This document shows, piece after piece, positions 37,597 to 46,945 of a stretch of 64,000 nucleotides of DNA (positions are counted from its first letter, which is position 1; every line of letters begins with the position of its first letter). Made by a program: the position numbers and the translations under genes. The stretch is from Octadecabacter sp. SW4 (lineage in GTDB: Bacteria; Pseudomonadota; Alphaproteobacteria; Rhodobacterales; Rhodobacteraceae), in contig NZ_CP042819.1 of assembly GCF_008065155.1 (NCBI RefSeq), positions 1,736,001 through 1,800,000 of the forward strand, written 5' to 3'. The notes under the pieces were generated by a model that saw only the letters and a list, made by a program, of their open reading frames with translations, searched no databases and was not told the DNA's origin.

Positions 37597-38211
37597 ATGA
37601 CACCCGACGATATCATCCCCACATATGCCCGCATCGCCCCGCAATGGGCGCGGCTGCGCAACCGTTCCCTAATGGAAAAACGCTGGCTGGACCGGATGCT
37701 GGACTATACGCCGCTGCACGGCAAACGGCGGCGAATCCTTGATCTGGGCTGCGGATCGGGCCGCCCCATCGCCAGCTATCTGATGGAACGGGGGGCGCAT
37801 GTCACGGGCGTGGACGCCGCCGTGCCGATGGTTGATCTGTTTGCCGCCAACCTGCCCCACGCCACGGTGCACCACGACGATATGCGCGGTCTTGCCCTTG
37901 GGGTGCCGTTCGATGCGATCCTTGCTTGGGACAGCTTTTTCCATCTTTCGGCCGATGATCAGCGGGCGATGTTTGCCACCTTCGCCGCCCATGCCGCGCC
38001 GCGTGCGGCCCTGATGTTCACCAGTGGCGACGCCGCGGGCGAAGCCATCGGCAAGATCGGCACAGAAGCCGTATATCACGCCAGCCTGTCACCGGCGCAG
38101 TATGAAGACTGCCTCGCAAAGCACGGATTCGAAGTCATAAAATACACCCCCAACGACCCAAGCTGTGGTGATCACACGATCTGGCTTGCCCGGTTCACGG
38201 GGCGCTATTGA
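37597..38211 (+). CDS. Class I SAM-dependent methyltransferase
   Basis: 204-residue methyltransferase with SAM motif I ILDLGCGSGRPIASYL and acidic motif II VTGVDAAVPMV, plus LAWDSFFHLSADDQ. Substrate unknown; fold and size fit small-molecule or natural-product methylation (Methyltransf_11/25 type). It is on the plus strand between mrcA and amiC, which are both on the minus strand, and its end overlaps the amiC stop by seven bases. From memory of related genomes, mrcA and amiC are usually adjacent, so this gene may be an insertion. Confidence 0.88.
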   Translation: MTPDDIIPTYARIAPQWARLRNRSLMEKRWLDRMLDYTPLHGKRRRILDLGCGSGRPIASYLMERGAHVTGVDAAVPMVDLFAANLPHATVHHDDMRGLALGVPFDAILAWDSFFHLSADDQRAMFATFAAHAAPRAALMFTSGDAAGEAIGKIGTEAVYHASLSPAQYEDCLAKHGFEVIKYTPNDPSCGDHTIWLARFTGRY

Positions 38212-39437
38212 CGCACCAGCGGGGCAAGCGCGGCCTCGGCGGCAGCCCAGCGTTGCACGGCCAGAACGATACCCGCCACAAGCTCGGCCCGCCCTGCTGC
38301 GGTGGCAAGTGCGGCGCGGTCACTGGTGTTGGACAAAAAGCCGACCTCGACCAGAATGGACGGGAAATCGGCCGCGTGCAGCACCGCCAGACCGGCCTCG
38401 CGGCGGGGGCGTGAATTGAGGGTCGCGCCCGCCTCCTCCAGACCCGCGACCAGCGCCTCGGCCAGGCGTTCGCCCTTGGGGCCGGTCTCAAGGCGGGCAA
38501 GGTCCATCAAGACGGTCGCCACCGTGTCATCCTGCCCGCTCAGATCCAACCCTGCCACCAAATCAGCACGGTCATGGCGTTCGGCCATTCTTTGTGATGC
38601 ACCACCAATCGCGTCATCCGTCAGCGTGTAGATCGATGCGCCCGTGGCATCGTCTTCCTCAAGCGCATCCGCATGCAGCGAGATAAACGCATCCGCCGCC
38701 ACCGCGCGGGCAATGGTGACGCGTTCCTCGAGGGGCACAAAGGTATCGCTGTCGCGGGTCAGCACGACATTGATATCGCCCACCCGGGTCAGCGCCTCGG
38801 CAACCTCTTGGGCAAGCTGGAGCATCACTGTCGCCTCTTGCAGCCCGTCGCGTTCGGCACCGGGGTCAATCCCACCATGCCCCGGGTCGATCACGATTGT
38901 CAGGAGGCCATCATCAACCTGTGGCGCGGCGGCAACCGTCGGGTCCGTCGCGATCAGAAATTCCCAGTCAGGGTCCGCAGGCGCGCCTGCAAGGGCGGCA
39001 AACCCATCGGCATCCGTGCTATCCAGCGTCACGGTGATATGCGCGGTGCCATCGGTTTCATCCACGGCCATTCCGGCGGCGCGCACTTGCAGAGGTTCCG
39101 CCAGATCAAGAACCATGCGCGACCAGCCCGGGCGCAGCGCCCCAAAGCGCAGATCGCTGATCCGGTCGGCGTTCAGCAAACCCGCACGGCTTGCCCCGCG
39201 CCAGTCCACCTCGCGAAAATCCAGCACCAGACGGCGCGGATCGTCCAGCGTGAACACGCGATAAGGCACCGGCTGGGACAGAAACAGGTTCAGTTCAACC
39301 CCACCCCAGGTATCGCGCACCTGACTTTGCGCCACATCCAGACGGGCAAGGCCGGAAAACTCTTGCGCCGCAGCCGGAAGGGCCAGCGCAAGCGCCAGCA
39401 CGGGGCCGATCATTCGGGAAAGTAGACGCGCCTGCAT
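38205..39437 (-). CDS. amiC: N-acetylmuramoyl-L-alanine amidase (AmiC type)
   Basis: 410-residue periplasmic septum-splitting amidase. Order: signal peptide (1-24, ALALPAAAQ), AMIN peptidoglycan-targeting domain (about 27-140) and Amidase_3 catalytic domain (about 175-405). Zinc ligands are in VIDPGHGGIDPGAER, an ExT segment and ISLHADAL. Start at MQARLLSR; upstream codons in the frame are unrelated. The M23 coiled-coil protein at 30342 could be an activator, as EnvC is for AmiA/B; that link is inference. Confidence 0.94.
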   Translation of the reverse strand: MQARLLSRMIGPVLALALALPAAAQEFSGLARLDVAQSQVRDTWGGVELNLFLSQPVPYRVFTLDDPRRLVLDFREVDWRGASRAGLLNADRISDLRFGALRPGWSRMVLDLAEPLQVRAAGMAVDETDGTAHITVTLDSTDADGFAALAGAPADPDWEFLIATDPTVAAAPQVDDGLLTIVIDPGHGGIDPGAERDGLQEATVMLQLAQEVAEALTRVGDINVVLTRDSDTFVPLEERVTIARAVAADAFISLHADALEEDDATGASIYTLTDDAIGGASQRMAERHDRADLVAGLDLSGQDDTVATVLMDLARLETGPKGERLAEALVAGLEEAGATLNSRPRREAGLAVLHAADFPSILVEVGFLSNTSDRAALATAAGRAELVAGIVLAVQRWAAAEAALAPLVRQ

Positions 39438-39468
39438 GGGTGTTCTCACCTGCTTTTGCCTGTTCCTA

Positions 39469-40620
39469 TCACGCCTGCGCGCGGCCCGCCATAAAGCGTT
39501 GCAACCGCGCCATGCCCTCGTGCATGTCATCGCTTGATCGGGCATAGGAAAACCGCAGCCAGTGGTGCCCACGCAGCGGATCAAAATCCAGTCCGGGGGT
39601 GACGGCCACGCCCGCAACCTCCAGAATTTCGGCGGCAAAGGCCCGGGCATCATCGGTAAAGGCGCTCACGTCCACATAGATGTAAAACGCGCCGTCCGGC
39701 GGGGCAAAGCGCGTGAAACCCGCAGCGCGCAACCCCGCCATGACGATCTGGCGGTTCCGGGCATAGACCGCGAGGTTGCCCTCCAATTCCGGCGCGCAGT
39801 CCATCGCCGCAAGGGCCAGTTGCTGGCTGGCGTGGGGGGCGCAGATAAACATGTTCTGGGCCAACCGCTCAACGGTGCGCACGTGATCCTCGGGCACCAC
39901 CATCCAGCCGACGCGCCAGCCCGTCATGGAGAAATACTTGGAAAACGAGTTGATCACATAGACCTCGTCGGTGACCTCCAGCGCACTGTGGGCTTTGGTC
40001 TCATAGGTGATCCCGTGATAAATCTCGTCCGAAATAAAGGCCGCACCCTGCGCATCACAGGCCGCTGACAGGGCCGCGATGTCGTCGCGCTCCAGCATCG
40101 TGCCCGACGGGTTGGCGGGCGAGGCTACGATCAGCCCGTCCAACTGATGCGCGGCCACATCACCCGCGACCGGCTGCAAGCGGTTGGCCATCCGGGTGGG
40201 AATGCCCACAGGCTCCAGCGACAGGGCGCGCAGAATCTGGCGATAGGAGGGATAGCACGGCTCGCCCAGACCAACCCGCGCACCAGCATCGAAAAGTGCC
40301 GTAAAGGCCAGTAGAAACGCACCCGAGGCACCGGCGGTGATCACCACGCGGTCAGGATTCAGATCGACGCCATACCAGTCGCGATAGTGGCGCGCGATGC
40401 GGGCGCGCAACGCAGGCATGCCCAGCCCGACAGTATAGCCCAAAGGCTGCGCGGCCATTTCGGCGGCAAGCCGCGCAACCGCCCCTTCCGGCGCACCGGT
40501 GCCCGGCTGACCCACTTCCATGTGGATAATATGGCGCCCGGCGGTTTCCGCCGCACGCGCCGCCTCCATGACATCCATCACAATGAAAGGATCAACATCA
40601 CCACGGGTTGAGTTTCGCAT
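39469..40620 (-). CDS. Class I/II aminotransferase
   Basis: 383-residue fold-type I PLP enzyme. Seen: MEVGQPGTGAP, SPANPSGTML, and the PLP lysine in INSFSKYFSMTGWRVGW, typical of aspartate/aromatic-type aminotransferases. The amino donor is not determined by sequence. Start MRNSTRGDVDPF (40620); the frame is open 26 codons further. It is divergent from the M48 protease gene with 77 bases between. Confidence 0.92.
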   Translation of the reverse strand: MRNSTRGDVDPFIVMDVMEAARAAETAGRHIIHMEVGQPGTGAPEGAVARLAAEMAAQPLGYTVGLGMPALRARIARHYRDWYGVDLNPDRVVITAGASGAFLLAFTALFDAGARVGLGEPCYPSYRQILRALSLEPVGIPTRMANRLQPVAGDVAAHQLDGLIVASPANPSGTMLERDDIAALSAACDAQGAAFISDEIYHGITYETKAHSALEVTDEVYVINSFSKYFSMTGWRVGWMVVPEDHVRTVERLAQNMFICAPHASQQLALAAMDCAPELEGNLAVYARNRQIVMAGLRAAGFTRFAPPDGAFYIYVDVSAFTDDARAFAAEILEVAGVAVTPGLDFDPLRGHHWLRFSYARSSDDMHEGMARLQRFMAGRAQA

Positions 40621-40697
40621 GCCCTGCCCCTTATCCTGCCAGTGCGGGGCCTGCCCCGTCTTGTGTTCTGTTTGCCCTGCCCCTACCGGAGGCGTCA

Positions 40698-42017
40698 ATG
40701 CACCTTTTCCGCCTTTGGCTGGCCGCGATCGTGATCAGCTTTGCCGCCGCGCAACCTGCGCGCGCGGTGACCCTGATCCGAGACGCGGAAATCGAACATG
40801 CGCTGGAACAACTGGCCGCACCGATCCTGCGCGCCGCAGGATTGTCGCCAAACAACGTGCGTATCCTGATCATTGACGATCGCAGCCTGAATGCCTTTGT
40901 CCTGGATGGGCGGGCGATTTTTCTGCATTCCGGCCTGCTGTTGAAAATGGAAACGGCGGGACAACTGCAAGCGATCATCGCCCACGAGGCGGCACATATT
41001 TCCAACGGACACATCACACGGCGGATGACCAATTTGCGCGCCTCGCGCAATACCGCCGCCTTTGGGATGGCGCTGGCGGCAGCCGTAGCCATGTCCACCG
41101 GGCGCGGCGACGCGGCGGCGGGTCTTGCGGCCGGCATCGCGGGATCAAGCCAGCGTAATCTGTTCGCCCACACCCGCGCCGAGGAAAGCGCCGCCGACCA
41201 GTCCGGCACGCGCTATATGCTGCGCGCCGGGGTTGACCCGACCGCCGCGCTTGAGGTGCTCGAGGTGTTTCGCGGTCAGGAGGCCTTGTCGATCGGGCGT
41301 CAGGACCCCTATGCGCGCACCCATCCGCTGACGGCTGACCGGATGCGGGCCCTGCGCGCCCTGATCGCCGCCAATCCGGGCACACCCACCGATCAATCCA
41401 GCGCGGAGTATTGGTTCGCCCGCGCCCAGGGCAAGCTGTCGGCCTTTACCCAAAACCCCGCCTGGACCCTGCGCCGGACCGGCAATGACACCAGCGCGAT
41501 TGCGCAGATGCGCCGCGCAGTCGCCTATCACCGGCAAGCGGACGCCGGGCGCGCGATCAACACGATGCAGGCACTGCTGGCCGCCAACCCCAACGATGCA
41601 TATTTTCACGAATTGTTCGGGCAAATCCTGCTGGAAAGCCGCCAGCCCGCGGCCGCCGTCAACGCCTATGGCCGTGCGGTGACCCTTGCCCCGAATGAAC
41701 CGCTGATCCTGGGCGGTTATGGCCGGGCCTTGCTGGCACTGGACACCAGCGACAGCACGCGGCGCGCGATCGACGCCCTGCAGCGCGCCCGGGATCGTGA
41801 CCCGCTTGACGGGCGAATCCTGCGCGACCTTGGTCAGGCCTATGCGCGCGCCGGGCAAAACGGCATGGCCTCGCTGGCCACGGCGGAACGCTATGCCCTT
41901 GCGGGCCGGATGCGCGACGCCGCTCTGCATGCCAGCCGCGCGGCCGATCAGCTGCCACGCGGGTCCGTGCCGTGGTTGCGTGCGCAGGATGTGATCAGCG
42001 CCGCCCAAACCCGTTAG
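40698..42017 (+). CDS. M48 metalloprotease with TPR-like repeats
   Basis: 439-residue periplasmic protein of the BepA (YfgC) type. Order: signal peptide (1-22, AAAQPARA), Peptidase_M48 with the zinc site HEAAH (96-100) and downstream AEESAADQSG, then a C-terminal TPR-like array (about 295-420). BepA-type proteins degrade or help fold outer-membrane beta-barrels and lipoproteins. ATG at 40698 has a strong accggagg site. It is next to an envelope block, which suits that role. Confidence 0.92.
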   Translation: MHLFRLWLAAIVISFAAAQPARAVTLIRDAEIEHALEQLAAPILRAAGLSPNNVRILIIDDRSLNAFVLDGRAIFLHSGLLLKMETAGQLQAIIAHEAAHISNGHITRRMTNLRASRNTAAFGMALAAAVAMSTGRGDAAAGLAAGIAGSSQRNLFAHTRAEESAADQSGTRYMLRAGVDPTAALEVLEVFRGQEALSIGRQDPYARTHPLTADRMRALRALIAANPGTPTDQSSAEYWFARAQGKLSAFTQNPAWTLRRTGNDTSAIAQMRRAVAYHRQADAGRAINTMQALLAANPNDAYFHELFGQILLESRQPAAAVNAYGRAVTLAPNEPLILGGYGRALLALDTSDSTRRAIDALQRARDRDPLDGRILRDLGQAYARAGQNGMASLATAERYALAGRMRDAALHASRAADQLPRGSVPWLRAQDVISAAQTR

Positions 42018-42032
42018 GGCGCGCACTGCCCC

Positions 42033-42443
42033 TCACGGGCATTCCGACGTGAGCGAGGCCGACATGTCGTAGACCGCCCCCGCCCGTTGCTGCCAGATCA
42101 GCGCGGCGACCCGGGAACACGCGTCGTCAAAGCGCCACTGCTTGCTGGCAAAGCGTGTCCCCTCTGTGCTGGTGGACGAAATCCCGCGATCATCCGAGAC
42201 GAAACTGAACCGCTCGGCCTTGAGGGCAGCATCGACCACGGCCAGGCGTGTGCCATCGGGGAACGCCAGCGCAACGCGGTTCTGGAATACCTCGTTCGCG
42301 GAGTCGGTGTCGCTTGGCAGCCAGCCCGTCAGCGGCCCGCCGCCGTCACAGGCGGTGAAGACAAAACTGATGGCGGCAAGACTGGCAATTGTGAATAATC
42401 TACGGGCATGATGACCTCCCCATTTATGAACAACGCTCAACAT
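42033..42443 (-). CDS. Putative lipoprotein, unrecognised
   Basis: 136-residue protein of no recognised family. A basic stretch (HHARRLFT) precedes a hydrophobic segment ending TACDGGG, resembling a lipobox with Cys near residue 32; position -3 is Phe, so lipid modification is uncertain. The rest contains VALAFPDGTRLAVVDAALKA and two possible disulfide cysteines. ATG at 42443 has a weak ggatgg site. A good ggaggt lies inside the frame but leads to an out-of-frame ATG, so the true start is unsure. Confidence 0.55.
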   Translation of the reverse strand: MLSVVHKWGGHHARRLFTIASLAAISFVFTACDGGGPLTGWLPSDTDSANEVFQNRVALAFPDGTRLAVVDAALKAERFSFVSDDRGISSTSTEGTRFASKQWRFDDACSRVAALIWQQRAGAVYDMSASLTSECP

Positions 42444-42540
42444 TGACCATCCAAGAAGATACGAAATGGTGGAATTCCATACCCCGATGACACCGTGCGA
42501 ATTTGCACTACGTCATCTCAAAGAACAGAAAGGAACCGAT

Positions 42541-43305
42541 ATGATCACGCGTAGACATCTGATGAAAACCGGCGCGGCCCTTGGCGTCACCACCGTCCTG
42601 CCCTTTGGCGCCCGCGCTGCGGCGAATGGCGGCGATATCTTTGCCACGACCAGCAGCGAAATCACGATCCACCCGATCTCGCACGCCTCTTTTGTGATGC
42701 GCACACCCGCGGGCGTGATCTATGTGGACCCGGTCGGCGAAGTGGCCGCCTATGGCGATATGCCCGCCCCCGATCTGATCATGATCACCCACGAACACGG
42801 CGACCATTACAACGCCGAAACACTGGCGGGAATCGCCGGTGACACAGCCCCGCTTGTGACCAATCCGGCCGTTTACGGCATGCTTGCCGCTGACCTTCAG
42901 GCCCGCGCCCAACAACTGGCCAATGGCGACAGCACGACATTTGGCGATCTGGCGATTGATGCGATTCCGGCCTATAATATCACGCCCGAACGCATGAACT
43001 TTCACCCGCAAGGCCGCGATAACGGCTATGTTTTGTCGATTGACGGCTTCCGCACCTATGTTTCAGGCGATACCGAAGACATCCCCGAAATGCGCGCACT
43101 GGAAAACATCGATCTGGCCTTTGTCAGCATGAACCTGCCCTTCACGATGGACGCGGCAGCCGCCGCCGATGCGGTGCGCGAATTTGGCCCCAGCTATGTC
43201 TACCCCTACCACTACCGCGGGCGCGACGATGGCACACAGGATCCGGCGGAATTTGCCGCGCTTGTGGGCGACGCCGCCGAGGTTAAGATGGGTGGCTGGT
43301 ATTGA
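42541..43305 (+). CDS. Tat-exported metallo-beta-lactamase-fold hydrolase
   Basis: 254-residue periplasmic MBL-fold protein. The twin-arginine-like signal ITRRHLMKTGAALGVTT is followed by the zinc site HEHGDH (84-89) and VSGDTEDIPEMRAL further on. It resembles the UlaG/RutB-like lactonase-type branch more than lactamases, with a compact C-terminal PYHYRGRDDGTQDP. Substrate unknown. Start at 42541 with gaaagga; an upstream in-frame ATG gives an unlikely N-terminus. Confidence 0.9.
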   Translation: MITRRHLMKTGAALGVTTVLPFGARAAANGGDIFATTSSEITIHPISHASFVMRTPAGVIYVDPVGEVAAYGDMPAPDLIMITHEHGDHYNAETLAGIAGDTAPLVTNPAVYGMLAADLQARAQQLANGDSTTFGDLAIDAIPAYNITPERMNFHPQGRDNGYVLSIDGFRTYVSGDTEDIPEMRALENIDLAFVSMNLPFTMDAAAAADAVREFGPSYVYPYHYRGRDDGTQDPAEFAALVGDAAEVKMGGWY

Positions 43306-43327
43306 AAAATTGGCCCGCCCAAACGTA

Positions 43328-43356
43328 AAGCGCCGGACAGCTCTTGTCCGGCGCTT
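43328..43356. terminator. Terminator between convergent MBL and outer-membrane genes
   Basis: Perfect 12-bp stem AAGCGCCGGACA / TGTCCGGCGCTT with a 5-base loop, between the MBL stop and the convergent stop of the broken outer-membrane protein gene. It can serve either strand. Confidence 0.8.
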
Positions 43357-43389
43357 CAAAACTGCAACCAATGTCAGACCGGTTTCGTC

Positions 43390-44070
43390 CTAGTAAAGAC
43401 CAATAATGCCAGCCCAGTCGCGCTGGTCAAATGTGGTGCCGCCACCAAAGGCATAGCCGACCTCGAACGAAATGACCTTGTGATCATAGTCTTCTGAATA
43501 CTGCTCGACCATTGCTTCTGCGAACAGACCGCTTTGGGTTTCGTAACGCGCGCCAATACCGACGATGCCGACGTCTTCACTGCCGCTGGTCTTGGTGATT
43601 TCGCCCAACACCGACAAGCCCGGCTGCAATTCATAGCCGATGTCGATCTGGGTGAAATCAAATTCATAGGCGCCGTCGCGTTCTTCATAACGCCCGGCTG
43701 CCAGTTGGCCTGAAATCTGGCCGTTGTCATATGCCGCTTCAAAGCCGGAAGACCCGTAAACATCTCCATCCCAGTCATCATCTTCGTAGAACACACCGAC
43801 GGTGATCTGATCCGTCACGCCGTAAAATAGGTGCAGACCATAGCTCGTATACTCAGTTTCACCGTTATATCCGAACTGCGTCAGGTCAAGTTGTGCGCCG
43901 AAACGCCCGAATGAAACCTCGGCAGACCCGCGAAGATACTGGCCGCTGTAGTCATCATCGCTGTCAAAGCTTTAAAACGCCAATTCAGCGCCATCAAAGG
44001 CGAATGACTGTGCCTGGGCGGCGCCCGCCGCCAGACCGGTAACAGCAAGTGCGATTGCAAAAGTCTTCAT
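43390..44070 (-). pseudogene. Outer-membrane beta-barrel gene with an in-frame ochre codon
   Basis: One continuous frame of 227 codons from ATG 44070 (MKTFAIALAVTGLAAGAAQAQ, a clean signal peptide, with a ggagt site) to the stop at 43390. It is interrupted by TAA at 43972-43974 (codon 33, GCG TTT TAA AGC TTT). Downstream the frame stays intact and reads alternating strands such as GQYLRGSAEVSFGRFGAQLDL, VFYEDDDWDGDVYGSSGFEAAY and KVISFEVGYAFGGGT, typical of porin-like barrels. One substitution or error explains the loss. Translation could restart at a GTG inside the barrel, but that product would lack export. Confidence 0.85.
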
Positions 44071-44405
44071 GATTTTACTCCAGAATACGTTGAGAAATTA
44101 GTAGCTTTACCTTAAGTCATCTCTGCACGGCGTGAAACGCCGTTTCAGCAAAATGATGCGGGTTGTGCCTGCGGCGCCACATCCTGGCCGCTTCATTGGT
44201 CGATCGACCGAACAGACATCCACGGCTGGTATTGACGGCCCACCACAGGACATACTGGACGAAGTTGCCCCGTCCCGCGCCGGTTAGATTGGCGTCGCAA
44301 CTGAATACGCCGCCGAAACCACCACTGTCGGACGGCGGAACCGCAATTGGGGTTTGCTGAAACTGTGGGTCAGTTTGATGGCGGTCAGGTCCGCCACCAT
44401 GATCC
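44071..44405. other. Intergenic stretch with no recognisable gene
   Basis: 335 bases between the broken barrel gene and ispG. A minus-strand frame (44117-44566) encodes CDANLTGAGRGNFVQYVLWW and a His/Arg-rich tail, but it starts inside ispG antisense and has no ribosome-binding site or family match. The last 30 bases upstream of the barrel gene hold its ribosome-binding site. A promoter for the barrel gene is likely here, but none is clear. Confidence 0.5.
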
Positions 44406-45529
44406 TTAGCCTTGGGTCGTTTCGTCAGCGGCTGCGACCTTGGCGGCGTGCTGTTCGACCTGATCGACGATGTGATCGACCATCTGGTCGTTGTCCATCT
44501 TGTGGCTTTGTTTCCCCGCGAGATACACCATACCAGACCCTGCGCCACCACCTGTAAACCCGACATCCGTCATCAGCGCCTCGCCGGGGCCGTTGACGAC
44601 ACAGCCGATGATGCTCAGGCTCATCGGTGTTTTGATATGTTCCAGACGTTTTTCAAGTTTTTCAACTGTTTTGATCACATCAAAGCCCTGACGCGCGCAG
44701 GACGGGCAGGAAATGATATTTACGCCACGATGGCGCAGGCCCAGCGATTTCAGGATTTCAAAGCCCACCTTGACCTCTTGGACGGGATCGGCGGACAGGC
44801 TCACACGGATCGTATCGCCAATCCCCATCCACAACAGATTGCCCAGCCCGATGGCCGATTTGATAGTGCCACTGACCAGCCCACCCGCTTCGGTGATACC
44901 CAGATGGATGGGCGCATCGGTCGCGTCGGCCAGTTGTTGATAGGCGGCCGCCGACATGAACACATCGGACGCTTTGACGCTGATCTTGAAGTTGTGGAAA
45001 TCGTTGTCTTGCAGGATACGGATATGTTCAAGGCCACTTTCGACCATCGCATCAGGGCAAGGTTCGCCATATTTTTCAAGCAGATGCTTTTCAAGGCTGC
45101 CCGCATTTACACCAATGCGGATGCTGCAATTGTGATCGCGCGCGGCCTGAATGACCTCTTTGACGCGTTTTTCGTCACCGATGTTGCCCGGATTGATACG
45201 CAGGCAGGCCGCACCCGCCTGCGCGGCTTCGATCCCGCGTTTGTAATGAAAATGAATGTCCGCGACGATTGGCACGGGGCTTTCGGCACATATCTCGCGC
45301 AGGGCTTTGCTGCTGGCCTCGTCGGGCACGGACACGCGCACGATATCCGCCCCTGCATCCGCCGCCGCCTGCACCTGCGCAACCGTGCCCGCCACATCCG
45401 TGGTCAGCGTGTTGGTCATGGTCTGCACCGCAATCGGGGCATCCCCCCCACGGGCACATTGCCCACCATGATCTGGCGGCTTTTGCGGCGATAGATATTG
45501 CGCCACGGGCGGATCGGATTATGGGACAT
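44406..45529 (-). CDS. ispG: 4-hydroxy-3-methylbut-2-enyl diphosphate synthase with an apparent frameshift
   Basis: 374-residue Fe-S enzyme of the non-mevalonate isoprenoid pathway. The iron-sulfur cysteines occur in [10 protein letters not shown] and [12 protein letters not shown], and the TIM-barrel start contains [11 protein letters not shown]. The true N-terminus ([32 protein letters not shown] 45529) is in another frame from the rest. The join is a run of seven G (plus-strand C 45443-45449), where eight would restore [10 protein letters not shown]. The gene is essential where no mevalonate pathway exists, so an indel in the sequence is more likely than real loss. Confidence 0.88.
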
Positions 45530-45618
45530 TGCGCGGCCTTTGACTGTTTGCCGCCCCTACCTAAGACGCGCAGAGGCAATCGGCAACGGGGCGCGACACT
45601 TGGACGTTCCCGGGTCTG

Positions 45619-46830
45619 CTACTGGGTAATTTGCGCTTCGGCCACGTTGACGACGGTGGCCAGATCGGTGTCGGCGCTGATATCCGCAACCGCGTAGGTT
45701 TCTGTCAGGCTGTCAACCGACAGGGCCACGTTGGAACTGACCGCACCCCGTGGGCCCACGGGGCCATAGTGCTGGCCGTTCATCGCGAAATAGACAGCGC
45801 CGCTTTCGCCAATGCGCAGGGTCGCCGGGTCTTCGGTTTGCGGCACGTCATAGGTATCGCCGGCATTCATGATCGTTTCGAAAATCACGGTGCCATCGGC
45901 CGCCCGCACCCGCACCCATGCCGGACGCACGGCGACCAGTTGCACACCGGGGGCAGGTTCTTCGGTGACTTGCACGGCGGCGGCTGTCACGACGCTTTCG
46001 GGGCTGATCTCGCGCGGGTCAATCCCGACCACCAGCGTTTCACTGTCCACATTGGCAAAGGTGCCGATCGAGGACGGATCAAGCGAGGCAATCGGTGCAT
46101 CACGCGATTCCAGCACCGGCACATCCAGAGCCTGTGGACGATAAAGACGATCCAGCGCATCCGCCGAGGGCAGCGCAATATCGGCAAGCTGATCCATCGG
46201 CGCGGTGATCGCAGGGCCATCGCCAGCGGCACCGGCAAGCGGGTCAACTTCGGCGATGACGACTGGGGCGCTTTCGACGGGGGCCAGTTGCACGCGCTGC
46301 ACTTCCTGCAACACCGCATAACCACCATAACCCAAACCGCCAATCAGCGCGATCAGCACCAGAACGGACCCGATTGCACCCGGTTCAATGCGGGAAAACA
46401 TTGCCTCGCCCGTCGGAATGAACGGCGTGGCGGGGGCGGCGAAAATATCCTTATCGGCGCGGTTCAGGCGATCCTCGCGGGTCGGCTTGACCGAGGAGGC
46501 ATCCGCCGACATGCCATGCGCCGTGGCAAATCCGCTTTCGTGACAGAACGTGTCAAACGCCCAGTCGGGGTCCATGTTCAGGTAGCGCGCATAAGACCGC
46601 ACGTATCCGGCAATAAAGCCCGGCGTATCAAAGGCGGTCGGGTCGGCATTTTCAATGGCGGCGATATAGGCGGCTTTGATTTTCAGCTCGCGCTGCACAT
46701 CCAGAAGGGACTTTCCAATCGTCGCACGTTCGCCACGCATCAGGTCGCCAAGGCGCAAGTCAAAGGCGTCGAACCCTTTAGATTCAACTTCTTCAATCGC
46801 TTTGCTGCGTCTGAAGCCCTTGCGGATCAT
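45619..46830 (-). CDS. RodZ-like HTH membrane protein (DUF4115)
   Basis: 403-residue bitopic protein. Order: cytosolic HTH domain (about 20-95: DVMRGERATIGKSLLDVQREL-like, IENADPTAFDTPGFIAGYVRSYARYL), linker, one transmembrane helix (about 155-175: GSVLVLIALIGGLGYGGYAV) and periplasmic DUF4115 beta domain at the end. RodZ links MreB to the elongation machinery. Start chosen at MIRKGFRR (46830); 16 further upstream codons are open. It sits upstream of ispG on the same strand, separated by 89 bases. Confidence 0.87.
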   Translation of the reverse strand: MIRKGFRRSKAIEEVESKGFDAFDLRLGDLMRGERATIGKSLLDVQRELKIKAAYIAAIENADPTAFDTPGFIAGYVRSYARYLNMDPDWAFDTFCHESGFATAHGMSADASSVKPTREDRLNRADKDIFAAPATPFIPTGEAMFSRIEPGAIGSVLVLIALIGGLGYGGYAVLQEVQRVQLAPVESAPVVIAEVDPLAGAAGDGPAITAPMDQLADIALPSADALDRLYRPQALDVPVLESRDAPIASLDPSSIGTFANVDSETLVVGIDPREISPESVVTAAAVQVTEEPAPGVQLVAVRPAWVRVRAADGTVIFETIMNAGDTYDVPQTEDPATLRIGESGAVYFAMNGQHYGPVGPRGAVSSNVALSVDSLTETYAVADISADTDLATVVNVAEAQITQ

Positions 46831-46945
46831 GCGCTGGTCCCGTTCCAATCTGCCCCATATGTCGCAGAATCGAATCAATCGATTTTTGCAACTTATTGAC
46901 TAACCTTAACATAGCCTTGGACTTTATGCACCTGCAGAAGAAACC

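Noticed and set aside
43972..43974. Stop-codon recoding in the barrel gene
   Set aside because: TAA is the least read-through stop, and there is no selenocysteine-type element after it.
44117..44566. 149-codon minus-strand frame beside ispG
   Set aside because: A third of it is antisense to ispG, it has no ribosome-binding site, and the amino-acid make-up is not protein-like.
45443..45449. Programmed frameshift in ispG
   Set aside because: A plain G run with no downstream pseudoknot or upstream Shine-Dalgarno stimulator is visible, and ispG is not known to use recoding; a sequencing indel is simpler.
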